From NCBI RefSeq assembly GCF_900112825.1, contig NZ_FONE01000002.1, positions 62,001-126,000 on the forward strand: DNA of 64,000 bases, in the 5' to 3' direction. Positions 36,417-45,270 of this stretch are shown here, in pieces. The position numbers were made by a program, and so were the translations under genes. Origin of the DNA: Nitrosomonas sp. Nm166 (GTDB taxonomy: Bacteria; Pseudomonadota; Gammaproteobacteria; Burkholderiales; Nitrosomonadaceae). The notes under the pieces are model-generated. The model was not told the origin of the DNA. It worked only from the letters and a program-made list of their open reading frames with translations, and did no database searches. Numbering within the stretch: the first letter of the stretch is position 1; each line of letters opens with the position of its first letter.

Positions 36417-36904
36417 ATATTTCCCCACAGAAAAAGCTTCGGCTCCAATTTCTGGCAAGGGTGGTAAGCAAGGAAATACATTATTTACAACTAACAGATC
36501 GGCGCCTCTTTGATGTTCCTTTTACTCGTGAAAAGGCGGAGCGGCTAGAGAAGGATGTGGATCTTGCTGAGCGCGTGGATGCATTTGTGAGTCGCTTTGG
36601 GCGATTGCAGGATACAGTAGGAGATAAACTACTGCCAACTTATCTGAACGCGGTGGGTGAAACAACCGGCCCTGCTGTGGATAATTTAAATCGGGCAGAA
36701 AAACTTGGCTTGGTAGAGTCTACGGAGATATGGATGGCATTACGTGATTTGCGCAATCAGATGGTACATGAATATATGGAGGATCTGGATAAACTGGCAG
36801 AAGCGCTAAACAGAGGGCATGAGCATGTATCTACGCTCACAGCGGATGCTACTAGAATATTGGTTGATTTGGAGACAAGAGGCTGGATAACTTCCCGAAA
36901 GTAG
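36413..36904 (+). CDS. hepT: HepT-type HEPN toxin
   Basis: A 163-residue helical protein. The HEPN motif RNQMVHEY at residues 114-121 fits Rx4HxY: Arg114 and His119 form the RNase site, and Tyr121 is the residue that partner MntA polyAMPylates in characterised pairs. It should cleave RNA when released from MntA. It is slightly longer than the common 130-140-residue HepT. The gene overlaps mntA by 4 bases. Confidence 0.88.
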   Translation: MNISPQKKLRLQFLARVVSKEIHYLQLTDRRLFDVPFTREKAERLEKDVDLAERVDAFVSRFGRLQDTVGDKLLPTYLNAVGETTGPAVDNLNRAEKLGLVESTEIWMALRDLRNQMVHEYMEDLDKLAEALNRGHEHVSTLTADATRILVDLETRGWITSRK

Positions 36905-37119
36905 ATTAACCGAAACTTCAATGCCATTGCGGTCAGAGATAAAACAATAGAGGGATAGACTACGCTACTTGTTATTGAAGTAATGTGAAGTACAAACGAG
37001 TATAAAGTATGAAATTTTTTTGTGAAGAAATTTTAAGAATGAAGAATGCATTAAGGTAATACTTGATTCGCCATCCTATGACACCACACCCAGTAGTATC
37101 TCATCAATAATGTAAATGT

Positions 37120-38517
37120 ATGAGTAGCGCACTCAAATCACAGTTTGACAGCCTAAAACGTAATGGTGGTGCTTTTGCATTAAGTGGTTCGAGCCAAATA
37201 ATCAGTAGCCTTACTAACTTTGGAATTGTGTTGTATTTGGTTCGGATTTTGGAAAAGGATGATTTTGGTCTTTATTCACTCGGTTTTGCCTCCTATCTTA
37301 TTATTTCAGCATTATTGGCAGCAATATTTGCTGTACAGTACGTAGTAAATAACCCAGATCGCGCAGAGCATGAGCGGCGTTCGTATGCCATGCATCATGT
37401 GGTAGCCATGATCATTATCAGCATCTTAATCGTGTTGTTAGCAGCGATGCTTAAAGTAGCACTCTCTATAGATTCAGAGCTTATTTACATAGTGCAAGAC
37501 TTGGCCTTGCCTGTGGCCATGGCTACACTTGGTTTCGCTACCCGAGACATGGTGGTACGCATTGCCTTTGTGGAGCGCAGGGAATGGCTGGTGTTGGGTA
37601 GTGCTATGAGTGTAGCAACGAGCACCGCGATTGCATTTTTTATAATCCACATTCTTTCAATCAATCAAAGCGCATCTATGGGGCTTGGAATCGTTGCTTT
37701 TAGTCAATTGATAGGCGCTGTCTTTACCCTATATATGCTTCGTTTGCCCTGGTGCCAATTGAGTTTCGGTGAGTTACGAAAGGCTTTTGTAGAATCGTGG
37801 CAGGGCGGACGCTGGTACGCTATGACCAGCATTGTCTACAGCGTGCGTACTCAGGCACATAACTTCGTCATCCTACCCATTCTTGGACTGGCTGCATTGG
37901 CTGAGGTGAATGCCACGCGCATCCTGCTGACCCCGGCAGTGATGGCGATTCCACCTCTTTATCAGGTCGTTATGCCGCGCCTGGCCGAAATGCGCGGCCG
38001 TAATCCTGTGGTCGTGCAGCGTCACATCTGGATAACCGTTGCAGGATTGGTCGGTTTTGCCTTGATCTATTCTGCAGCTTTGCTGTCAGTGCTGGATATT
38101 GCTTTGCCTCTGGCTTTGGGACCGAGCTATGCTGCTCTCGAACCAGTAGTGTTGGCTTGGTGTGCAGTTACGGTATTCATGGCTGCGCGAAACGGCTTAA
38201 CCATGGGGCTGGAGATACGCAAAGAATTTAAAGACATGCTGATCGTAAACTCCTCGGCTGCCTTGGTTGCGATAATATTGGCTGCAGGTTTTTCATTTTT
38301 TTGGGGCGGCATGGGTGCGGTATGGGCATTTGCGATGGCTGAGCTGATTCTTTGCTTACTGCTGTATCGGGTACTAATGCGCGCGCTTACCAAAGAAAAA
38401 TTAGCCGATGAAGGCAAAACTGAATCACATGGCGCTGTCGCCAGCGTAGGGAAATCCCAAAACCAGGATTCGTTGCAACGTGGCGATATGGTGCCGCCAA
38501 TGGTTCCCAAGCGGTAA
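37120..38517 (+). CDS. Wzx-like oligosaccharide flippase
   Basis: A 465-residue membrane protein with about 12 helices. The N-terminal GGAFALSGSSQIISSLTNFGIVLYLVRILEKDDFGLYSL block is typical of polysaccharide biosynthesis/MVF flippases. It would move the lipid-linked repeat unit across the inner membrane. The final 40 residues are polar and cytoplasmic. The next gene begins 5 bases later. Confidence 0.87.
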   Translation: MSSALKSQFDSLKRNGGAFALSGSSQIISSLTNFGIVLYLVRILEKDDFGLYSLGFASYLIISALLAAIFAVQYVVNNPDRAEHERRSYAMHHVVAMIIISILIVLLAAMLKVALSIDSELIYIVQDLALPVAMATLGFATRDMVVRIAFVERREWLVLGSAMSVATSTAIAFFIIHILSINQSASMGLGIVAFSQLIGAVFTLYMLRLPWCQLSFGELRKAFVESWQGGRWYAMTSIVYSVRTQAHNFVILPILGLAALAEVNATRILLTPAVMAIPPLYQVVMPRLAEMRGRNPVVVQRHIWITVAGLVGFALIYSAALLSVLDIALPLALGPSYAALEPVVLAWCAVTVFMAARNGLTMGLEIRKEFKDMLIVNSSAALVAIILAAGFSFFWGGMGAVWAFAMAELILCLLLYRVLMRALTKEKLADEGKTESHGAVASVGKSQNQDSLQRGDMVPPMVPKR

Positions 38518-38522
38518 CAATC

Positions 38523-39884
38523 ATGCAGATCCCCGTAAGTGCCATTCTCACCATTCTGGCTATTGGCAGCGTGTTACTGATGCCATTGCTCTTCCTGCCA
38601 ACCCTGAGGCACGGTGTGTCCGTTGCAATTCACAAACGCTGGTTTGCTTGGCCCGTTCTATTGTTGTTTGCTTTGTTGTTTTGGCCCAATGATTCTGTCC
38701 AGACTTACACTGCAGATGTTGATCTGGGTACTCAACGGCTGCTCCGCATCGTGATTACTTGCGGACTTTTTCTAGTTCTGCTGCCAAGATTCTTGAAGGA
38801 ACCAATCTGGCTGAAACGTTCAATCTTGAATTGGTATCTACTGTATATTTTAGCTTGCTTAGTTTCTGTGATCTATTCCCTTGACTGGCGCGAGGCGTTA
38901 TGGAAATCCTTCGAGTTGGTGGTGATCTTAATGATTGCCTCAGTCGTTCGAATCGACATTCGACGTGGCTTGCTTACGCTGAATGAGATTCTTTCCATCT
39001 ATATGTTGCTGTTGTTTGTAACCGTGCTGTTCGCATTCATTGGTTGGTTAACCTTTCCTCAATACGGCTATGATCAATGGAGTTTCCTCGGGAGCGAGAG
39101 CCTATCGCGATCACTGGGGGGCATCGTGCCACGAATTTCTCCCAATTCACTCGGACAGTTCGCCGCCATGGTGCTGTTTGCTGGCGTGGCGAGTTGGGTT
39201 TTATCTGGAAAACTTGGCAAAGAGAATCTGATTTTTATTGTGACTGGTGGCATTGTTCTTGTTCTGGCCCATGCCAGAAGCTCCATCGCAGCGGTTGCTT
39301 TGCTGATTATGATTTTGTTGCTTGCAAGCAAGCAAGCTGCAGGAAAGTTATTGCTTCTGCCTATCCTGGTGTTTAGCGCACTAGGTGCTGAGCCGCTGAT
39401 TGGATATTATATGCGGGGACAAGATATTGACCAGTTTCAGAGCTTGTCCGGGCGTACTCACATGTGGGAAATCGCCTGGCAGTCGATTCTGGAAAATCCT
39501 TGGTTTGGTATCGGATTTGCAGGCCATAAAACGCTCAACATCTCGATAGGCATGGAATATTCGACACTCGACAGCACTTATATCGAAGCTTTTGTAAACG
39601 TCGGAGTATTCGGTGCTTCATTTCTTCTTTTGTTTATTCTGCTTGTGATGATACGAATGACGATGCTATTCATTCAATCGGTGCGTACAGGCACAGCGTT
39701 TAACATACCATTAGTCGTCGCGGCAGGTTTTATCTTTCTGATGTTCGTGCGTTCCTTGTCAGGTGCCTCGTTTCAGGTGCTGCATTGGAACCTTCTGATG
39801 TTGCTGACCTTGGTCGTTGCCACTCTGGAATCCATTCCTTCGGTATTTATGCAAGCACAAAGTGTGCAGTCAAAAAAACGGTGA
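38523..39884 (+). CDS. Wzy/O-antigen ligase-family polymerase
   Basis: A 453-residue membrane protein with 10-12 helices. A large periplasmic loop with LSGRTHMWEIAWQSILENPWFGIGFAGHK (residues about 310-340) matches the Wzy_C/O-antigen ligase signature. It should polymerise repeat units outside the inner membrane. It is 5 bases after the flippase gene and 7 bases before the next gene. Confidence 0.87.
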   Translation: MQIPVSAILTILAIGSVLLMPLLFLPTLRHGVSVAIHKRWFAWPVLLLFALLFWPNDSVQTYTADVDLGTQRLLRIVITCGLFLVLLPRFLKEPIWLKRSILNWYLLYILACLVSVIYSLDWREALWKSFELVVILMIASVVRIDIRRGLLTLNEILSIYMLLLFVTVLFAFIGWLTFPQYGYDQWSFLGSESLSRSLGGIVPRISPNSLGQFAAMVLFAGVASWVLSGKLGKENLIFIVTGGIVLVLAHARSSIAAVALLIMILLLASKQAAGKLLLLPILVFSALGAEPLIGYYMRGQDIDQFQSLSGRTHMWEIAWQSILENPWFGIGFAGHKTLNISIGMEYSTLDSTYIEAFVNVGVFGASFLLLFILLVMIRMTMLFIQSVRTGTAFNIPLVVAAGFIFLMFVRSLSGASFQVLHWNLLMLLTLVVATLESIPSVFMQAQSVQSKKR

Positions 39885-39891
39885 TAGTGAA

Positions 39892-41295
39892 ATGAATAGA
39901 CAGTATGCGGCTCTAGGCACTGATGAATCAAATAAATTTCAAGTTGGAGAAGGAAAATTTCTTCAGGATTTATTCTCTGGATTGAACAAGACTGGTATTC
40001 ATTACGCCGTTATGCGCAATCACGAACCGCTGCCCTACAGCACAGGTGGTAGTGATTTGGATATATTTGTAAACCCCGTTGATGTTAAGGCAGCTAAGAA
40101 TCTATTAATTGATGTTGTGCAGCGTGTAAATGGTGAGATTATAGGGGTGGTTCAGACTTGGAATTTCTTTGAAGCCTATGTTTTAGGTTGTCTTGATGGA
40201 CAATGGTGGGGAGTTTGTGTCGAATTTTACAGTAGTATTGCATTCAAGAGCGCAGTTCCCTTAGTTAACCAGGAAGCTCTCTCGCGGCACTTGGAATTAC
40301 ATAATAACATCGCGATTGTTCCTCATGAAATCGGAAATACAATTGGCTACATTAAAGAAATTCTTGTTCACAATGACTTTAGAAAAGACAAACCACAGTA
40401 TCAGGAGAGTGCCGCATTCCTTGTCAATCAAAGACCGAATTTGTTTGATGAGATATTTTTTCCTTTGGGTGCGTGTGGCCGTAATTTGCTTTCGGGTGTG
40501 CTGGATGGCAAACCTCCTTTCGAAACTGCATCAAGGATCATGAAGTTTCGTTATTCCATGCTGGCTCTGGCATTTATTCGAAACCCATTCTTGTTCACAT
40601 ATAGAAGATTTGGGCATGAGTTCTTTAGATTGAGTCGATTTGTTAGGCCATCTGGTACTGTTATTGCTATTTTGGGTGTAGACGGTGCCGGAAAATCCAC
40701 TGTGATCAATGCAATTTTGTCTGCCCTGAATGCAGCGACACATAATGCGGTGGTTGTACAGCATTTGCGCCCCACCTTACTGCCGCCATTGGCCCGTTTG
40801 AAAGGGAAGCAGCACGTACATACCGGCCCGGTGCTGGAGCCCCATGGTTCAAAGCCATCCGGCAAATTGGGCTCCTTATTCCGCTTGGCCTACCTGACTC
40901 TTGATTACCTTATCGGCTACTGGTTATGGACGCGCCCGAAAATTGCCAAGCAGCCTACTGTGGTAATTTTTGATCGCTATGCATACGACATGGCGCTAGA
41001 CCCGCGCCGCTTTCGTATTGGCCTATCGAGCCGGGTGGCGGGGTGGTTTGCTGCGCTTGCACCCAAGCCGGATCTTATTATTTGCCTGCACGGCAACCCT
41101 GAGGTGATCGTGGCGCGGAAGCAGGAATTGCCGCTGGAAGAAACCCGGCGACAGGTCGATGCGCTGCGGGATTTTGCAAGCCGTGAACCACGTGCGGTGC
41201 TGATTTCCACGGACAGCAGTATTGAGGAGACGCGAGATCGAATATTGCAATCTCTGTGTGAGTTTTTGCGGGCCAAGGCTAGGAAGAATCTATAA
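39892..41295 (+). CDS. Nucleotidyltransferase-like and thymidylate-kinase-like fusion
   Basis: A 467-residue protein with two parts. Residues about 25-150 look like a nucleotidyltransferase-fold domain (YAVMRNHEPLPYSTGGSDLDIFVNP: a GSDxD motif and downstream strands). Residues about 255-460 form a P-loop kinase of the thymidylate kinase type (GVDGAGKST near residue 263, FDRYAYD, then a lid-like basic region). It may phosphorylate or nucleotidylate a sugar or lipid intermediate, but the substrate is unknown. The ATG at 39892 follows wzy by 7 bases; a longer frame from 39817 overlaps wzy. Confidence 0.8.
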   Translation: MNRQYAALGTDESNKFQVGEGKFLQDLFSGLNKTGIHYAVMRNHEPLPYSTGGSDLDIFVNPVDVKAAKNLLIDVVQRVNGEIIGVVQTWNFFEAYVLGCLDGQWWGVCVEFYSSIAFKSAVPLVNQEALSRHLELHNNIAIVPHEIGNTIGYIKEILVHNDFRKDKPQYQESAAFLVNQRPNLFDEIFFPLGACGRNLLSGVLDGKPPFETASRIMKFRYSMLALAFIRNPFLFTYRRFGHEFFRLSRFVRPSGTVIAILGVDGAGKSTVINAILSALNAATHNAVVVQHLRPTLLPPLARLKGKQHVHTGPVLEPHGSKPSGKLGSLFRLAYLTLDYLIGYWLWTRPKIAKQPTVVIFDRYAYDMALDPRRFRIGLSSRVAGWFAALAPKPDLIICLHGNPEVIVARKQELPLEETRRQVDALRDFASREPRAVLISTDSSIEETRDRILQSLCEFLRAKARKNL

Positions 41296-41298
41296 ATA

Positions 41299-42651
41299 AT
41301 GGATACAACACTGGATTTTCGGTTTGGCTGGCGCTGGCTGTTACCCCTACAGGCAGGTCGTGATATCCGATTGTTTGGATTTGTAGCCGAGGAAGAACTG
41401 TTCTGGCGAGAGGCTATGCAATGCAAGGAAGATGCTCGTTACCCTGAAATACTACTGGTGAATGGCACTCATTGTCCCGAGCACTCTGGTCCTTCGGATG
41501 CGGAAATCGATGCTGCCCATTTGGTTTGTGTGATAGCCAACAGAACACAAGGCTGGCATTGGCGTAAGAGACTGAAAGTAGCTTTTCCGCAATTGAGGGA
41601 ATATGGATTGTTACCGGCGGGAGTTCCGCGTGTAGTAATACCGCTAACCACCTCGCAGATGGCAGTAACAGCCTTAGGTTTGCATCGTCCCGGTCGCTTG
41701 ATTGCGCGGCTGGGTCTGTGCTTGGCAGGCGTACTGGCCAGTGTGGGGAATTTTGCGTTGCTGCGCAGCCGTGTTTTACTGATTGCATCACGGGAATCCA
41801 CCGACATCGCCAAAGATGCGGTGCAAGCAACAGGTTGCGCACGTTATGACAAGCAGGTTATGGATTATGCTCTGTACCTTGGCACGCCTGATGATAACCG
41901 AAAGACAGTGGTTTTGCCGTTGGGGTCATCGTCACCTACTGCAATTCTCAAGGTAGCTGCAACATCAAGAGCACATGCTTCTCTTAAAAATGAAGCTGAT
42001 GCTTTGCATATACTAAGCAAGTCTTCTCTTGCAGCTCGCGTTCCCAAATTATATGAAACGATAGAATCCAATAGCACTTTAACCCTTTATCTAGAATATC
42101 AGCCTCGTAAATTAGTCAACCGGCAACGGATGAACGAGGCCGTGGTTGCGTTTCTTGCCGAGCTATCGCAGTTGAGTGCTGTGAGAGTACCACTTGCAGA
42201 TTTAATGCCAACATTACCTGCGATTGTCAGTGAGGAATTGCATGAAGAGACTGTCGTAGCCTATCGTAAATTGTGTATTCAATTACAACAGCTCGCTGAA
42301 TCTGGTGCATTAATCTCAATGCATCGCTGCCATGGAGATTTTGCGCCGTGGAACTGTGCCTGGACAGAGCAGGGATTATTTGTTTTTGACTGGGAAGCGA
42401 GTAAGCAACGGGATTTAACCTTTGGAGATGCATTTTATTATGTTACTGCTCCGGCACTACTGGTGCAACACAATGCAAATGCGCAGGCAGTACTGACTGC
42501 GACCTTGCAAATGTCTGGGAAGATAGCAGTCGCTGTGAATATCGACGAAACGGAAGTGGAAATATATTTGGCGCTTTGGCTTCTAAGCCGATTGCATCAA
42601 GGTGACCTATACGAGAAGATGCTCGTGTTGATAGCGAGAAGCTGGCCATGA
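41299..42651 (+). CDS. Aminoglycoside phosphotransferase-like kinase
   Basis: A 450-residue protein of the APH/choline-kinase fold: a lysine-containing nucleotide strand (PTAILKVAATSRAHASLKNEADAL), the catalytic loop HRCHGDFAPWN near residue 338-348 and the metal-binding VFDWEASKQRDLTFGDAFYYV. The first 150 residues are not similar to any domain I know. It starts 3 bases after the fusion kinase gene and overlaps the next by 4. Its substrate could be a sugar or lipid-linked intermediate, not a drug. Confidence 0.8.
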   Translation: MDTTLDFRFGWRWLLPLQAGRDIRLFGFVAEEELFWREAMQCKEDARYPEILLVNGTHCPEHSGPSDAEIDAAHLVCVIANRTQGWHWRKRLKVAFPQLREYGLLPAGVPRVVIPLTTSQMAVTALGLHRPGRLIARLGLCLAGVLASVGNFALLRSRVLLIASRESTDIAKDAVQATGCARYDKQVMDYALYLGTPDDNRKTVVLPLGSSSPTAILKVAATSRAHASLKNEADALHILSKSSLAARVPKLYETIESNSTLTLYLEYQPRKLVNRQRMNEAVVAFLAELSQLSAVRVPLADLMPTLPAIVSEELHEETVVAYRKLCIQLQQLAESGALISMHRCHGDFAPWNCAWTEQGLFVFDWEASKQRDLTFGDAFYYVTAPALLVQHNANAQAVLTATLQMSGKIAVAVNIDETEVEIYLALWLLSRLHQGDLYEKMLVLIARSWP

Positions 42652-43946
42652 CTGAGCGTTTAAGGATACTCATTTCCGCCTATGCATGCAGTCCTTATAA
42701 GGGGTCTGAACCGGGTGTGGGTTGGGGCTTTGTTTCAGAATTAGCAAAATTCCATGATCTATGGGTAATCGTCGAAGAAGAGAAATTTCGCGCTGATATT
42801 GAGCAATATCTAAATGAGAATCCCGAACTGGGGAAGCATGTGCGATTTTACTTTATACAAAAACTGCGTAATCGCTGGTTACGTAAATTGTGGCCGCCTT
42901 CGTATTATTGGTATTACCGCCGCTGGCACCAGGATGCTTACCGCTTGGCGCAGCAATTGCACACGAGAGTGAGGTTCGATTTAACGCATCAGTTGACCAT
43001 GGTCGGCTTTCGCGAACCCGGATATTTGTGGAAACTAGGCATTCCTTTTGTTTGGGGACCGATTGGGGGTATGGGGTTGTTTCCATGGAAATTTCTTCCG
43101 GTGATGGGTATGTATGGGGCATGCTACTATCTGGGCTATAATCTTTTAAACTGGCTACACACGCACTTCCTCGAACGTCCCCGGCAAGCTGCCAGTAGTG
43201 CTGCATCCGGCTTTGCTAATGGGTTGATTACGGCAACGCCAGAGAATCGAGATGGCGCAGTTAAATACTGGGGTTGTGCTAGCACAGTAGTGACTGAAGT
43301 AGGTTTGCCTCGTGAGCCATTGCTGCAGATTCGCGAGCGGATGTCGGGTGAGCCTTTGCGTTTGGTTTGGACTGGATCCCATACTCCAGGCAAAGCATTG
43401 AATATTGCATTGCTGGCGCTCAGCCGTGTATCGGTTAATGTGAATTGGGAATTGCACATTTTGGGTACGGGTCAACAGACTTCGGCATGGAAAAAATATG
43501 CTCATAAGCTGGGTGTCAGCGCACGATGTTATTTTTATGGTTGGATGCCGAGAGAGCAAGCGCTAGATGTAATGCAAAATGCACATGGAATGCTGATTAC
43601 CAGCTTACGCGATTTGACTTCGAGTGTAACCGTGGAGGCGCTTGCCTTGGGTTTGCCCATAGTATGCCTTGATCATTGTGGTTTTGCTGAAGTGGTGGAT
43701 GAGACTTGCGGAGTAAAAATTCCGGTAACTACGCCGAGCGAAGTGGTTGTAGCAATCGCACGAGCAATAGAGCAATTGGCGCAAGATGAGGGCAAGCGAC
43801 AAGAATTAGCACGCGGTGCATTGCAACGGGCGCGCCATTTTTCCTGGGAAGAGAAAGCGCGATTAGTTGATCAAATTTACCGAGCCAAGGTAGGAGACCC
43901 TCCACTTTCTAGACAGATGAATCATGAAAGTGCTGCTCGCGCATAA
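42648..43946 (+). CDS. Glycosyltransferase family 4 (GT-B)
   Basis: A 432-residue GT-B enzyme. The N-terminal half begins LRILISAYACSPYKGSEPGVGW; the C-terminal domain contains LVWTGSHTPGKALNIALLALS, then TSSVTVEALALGLPIVCLDHCGFAEVV, the nucleotide-sugar-binding E-x7-E-type region of GT4. It overlaps the previous gene by 4 bases (ATGA) and the next by 23. It adds one sugar to the repeat unit; fucose is a candidate donor because gmd and fcl flank the cluster. Confidence 0.9.
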   Translation: MTERLRILISAYACSPYKGSEPGVGWGFVSELAKFHDLWVIVEEEKFRADIEQYLNENPELGKHVRFYFIQKLRNRWLRKLWPPSYYWYYRRWHQDAYRLAQQLHTRVRFDLTHQLTMVGFREPGYLWKLGIPFVWGPIGGMGLFPWKFLPVMGMYGACYYLGYNLLNWLHTHFLERPRQAASSAASGFANGLITATPENRDGAVKYWGCASTVVTEVGLPREPLLQIRERMSGEPLRLVWTGSHTPGKALNIALLALSRVSVNVNWELHILGTGQQTSAWKKYAHKLGVSARCYFYGWMPREQALDVMQNAHGMLITSLRDLTSSVTVEALALGLPIVCLDHCGFAEVVDETCGVKIPVTTPSEVVVAIARAIEQLAQDEGKRQELARGALQRARHFSWEEKARLVDQIYRAKVGDPPLSRQMNHESAARA

Positions 43947-45144
43947 TTATTATGGTTCTTCTGCACCTTCTGGTGAAAATCAAGTTTTTGAAGCGGAAGG
44001 TAATTTACTGCGGCAGCGGGGTCATGAGGTGAGCGAATTTCTTCGTCACAGTGACACCATTCGTGCTAAGGGTGCATGGGGTGCGGTTCAGGGGGCATGC
44101 TCGACACCATGGAATCCTTTTGCCGCTAAGATGATCCGGCAAACCGTTGAGACCTGCCGCCCTGAAGTGGTGCATGTGCATAACACTTTTCCATTACTTT
44201 CACCCGCTATATTTCACGCCATTGGACAGCGTGCGGCACGTGTGCTGACATTGCATAACTACCGCCTGTTCTGTCCTGCAGCGATTCCGATGCGAAACGG
44301 TAAGGTCTGTACTGATTGTATGGACCGTCATTCTGTCCTACCTGCTTTGCGCCATGGCTGTTATCGGGGCAGCCGTCTGGCCACATTACCATTGGCTGCT
44401 AATGTAACTTTGCATCGATACTTAGGTATCTGGACAAAGCAGGTCGATGCTTTTATCGCGCTGACTGATTTTCAACGTGAAAAAATGATTGAAGCCGGAT
44501 TACCCGCTGATCGAGTACACGTCAAGCCGAACTTTTATCCCGGCAATCCAATCGTTGTGCCTTGGGCAAATCGTCGGCAGAGCGTGGTTTTTGCGGGGCG
44601 CTTGACGGCTGAAAAGGGTGTGCTGGTGCTGGTACAAGCGTGGTTGATGTGGGGTGCGGCGGCGCCGGAATTGCGTATCGTAGGTAATGGCGAGTTGCGT
44701 GCAGAACTCGAGCAGTTAGCTGCAACTGTACCTGAAGTGCCGATTCGTTTTCTTGGTCAGCTGACAGGTGATGCGGCGCAAAAGGAAATTGCCCGTGCTC
44801 GCCTACTGGTGCTGCCTTCTGAATGCTTTGAAGGCTTCCCCATGGTGATTCGAGAAGCTTTTGCTTTTGGTACGCCAACAGCAGTGTCAAGTATTGGTCC
44901 ATTACCCTCAATCGTGCGACAAGGAGAAAATGGCGTGACCTTCGCGCCAGGTAACCCACAATCACTACTGAGTGTAGTACGTACTACATGGGAAAAGGCT
45001 GGAGAACTGGATCAGCTGGCAGTGGGCGCACGTCGTTCTTATGAAACATTGTATAACGAGGAGGTAAATTACCGCATGCTAATGACGATTTATCAGCAGG
45101 CGATGGAAGCTCTCTCATCAAGGAAAGGCAGCATACAAGTTTAA
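43924..45144 (+). CDS. Glycosyltransferase family 4 (GT-B)
   Basis: A 406-residue GT-B enzyme with N-terminal LLAHNYYGSSAPSGENQVFEAEG and VVHVHNTFPLLSPAIF, then VVFAGRLTAEKGVLVLVQA and LVLPSECFEGFPMVIREAFAFGTP, classic GT4 motifs. It also carries a four-cysteine cluster (CPAAIPMRNGKVCTDCMDRH...C) around residue 115-145, likely structural. Translationally coupled to the previous GT4 through a 23-base overlap, and last in this tight run. Confidence 0.92.
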   Translation: MKVLLAHNYYGSSAPSGENQVFEAEGNLLRQRGHEVSEFLRHSDTIRAKGAWGAVQGACSTPWNPFAAKMIRQTVETCRPEVVHVHNTFPLLSPAIFHAIGQRAARVLTLHNYRLFCPAAIPMRNGKVCTDCMDRHSVLPALRHGCYRGSRLATLPLAANVTLHRYLGIWTKQVDAFIALTDFQREKMIEAGLPADRVHVKPNFYPGNPIVVPWANRRQSVVFAGRLTAEKGVLVLVQAWLMWGAAAPELRIVGNGELRAELEQLAATVPEVPIRFLGQLTGDAAQKEIARARLLVLPSECFEGFPMVIREAFAFGTPTAVSSIGPLPSIVRQGENGVTFAPGNPQSLLSVVRTTWEKAGELDQLAVGARRSYETLYNEEVNYRMLMTIYQQAMEALSSRKGSIQV

Positions 45145-45232
45145 TTCGGAGGAAGTAAGGGAATGGAGTCGGCTGGCCAACCCCCGTGAGGTCAAAATTT
45201 GGATCAAAATATCAGCAGATTTAAATGAAAAA

Positions 45233-45249
45233 TCGGATTAATACTCCGA
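45233..45249. promoter_or_regulatory. Inverted repeat upstream of the DUF4143 gene
   Basis: TCGGA at 45233-45237 and TCCGA at 45245-45249 form an inverted repeat extended by A/T-rich flanks. It immediately precedes a TATAAT hexamer at 45259-45264 and would be suited to an operator for local repression. Confidence 0.4.
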
Positions 45250-45258
45250 ATTTTCAAA

Positions 45259-45264
45259 TATAAT
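45259..45264 (+). promoter_or_regulatory. -10 element of the DUF4143 gene
   Basis: A perfect TATAAT ends 6 bases before the ATG. With usual spacing, transcription would start at or within one or two bases of the ATG, implying a leaderless message. No Shine-Dalgarno precedes the ATG and no -35 hexamer is obvious. Confidence 0.5.
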
Positions 45265-45270
45265 GCTGTT

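Noticed and set aside
41299-42651. Antibiotic (aminoglycoside) resistance gene
   Set aside because: The APH-like catalytic loop is present, but the protein is much longer than resistance enzymes, has an unrelated N-terminal part and is embedded in a polysaccharide operon.
43924-45144. Frameshift joining the two GT4 genes
   Set aside because: The genes overlap by 23 bases but each has complete N- and C-terminal GT-B halves, so they are two enzymes and not a broken one.
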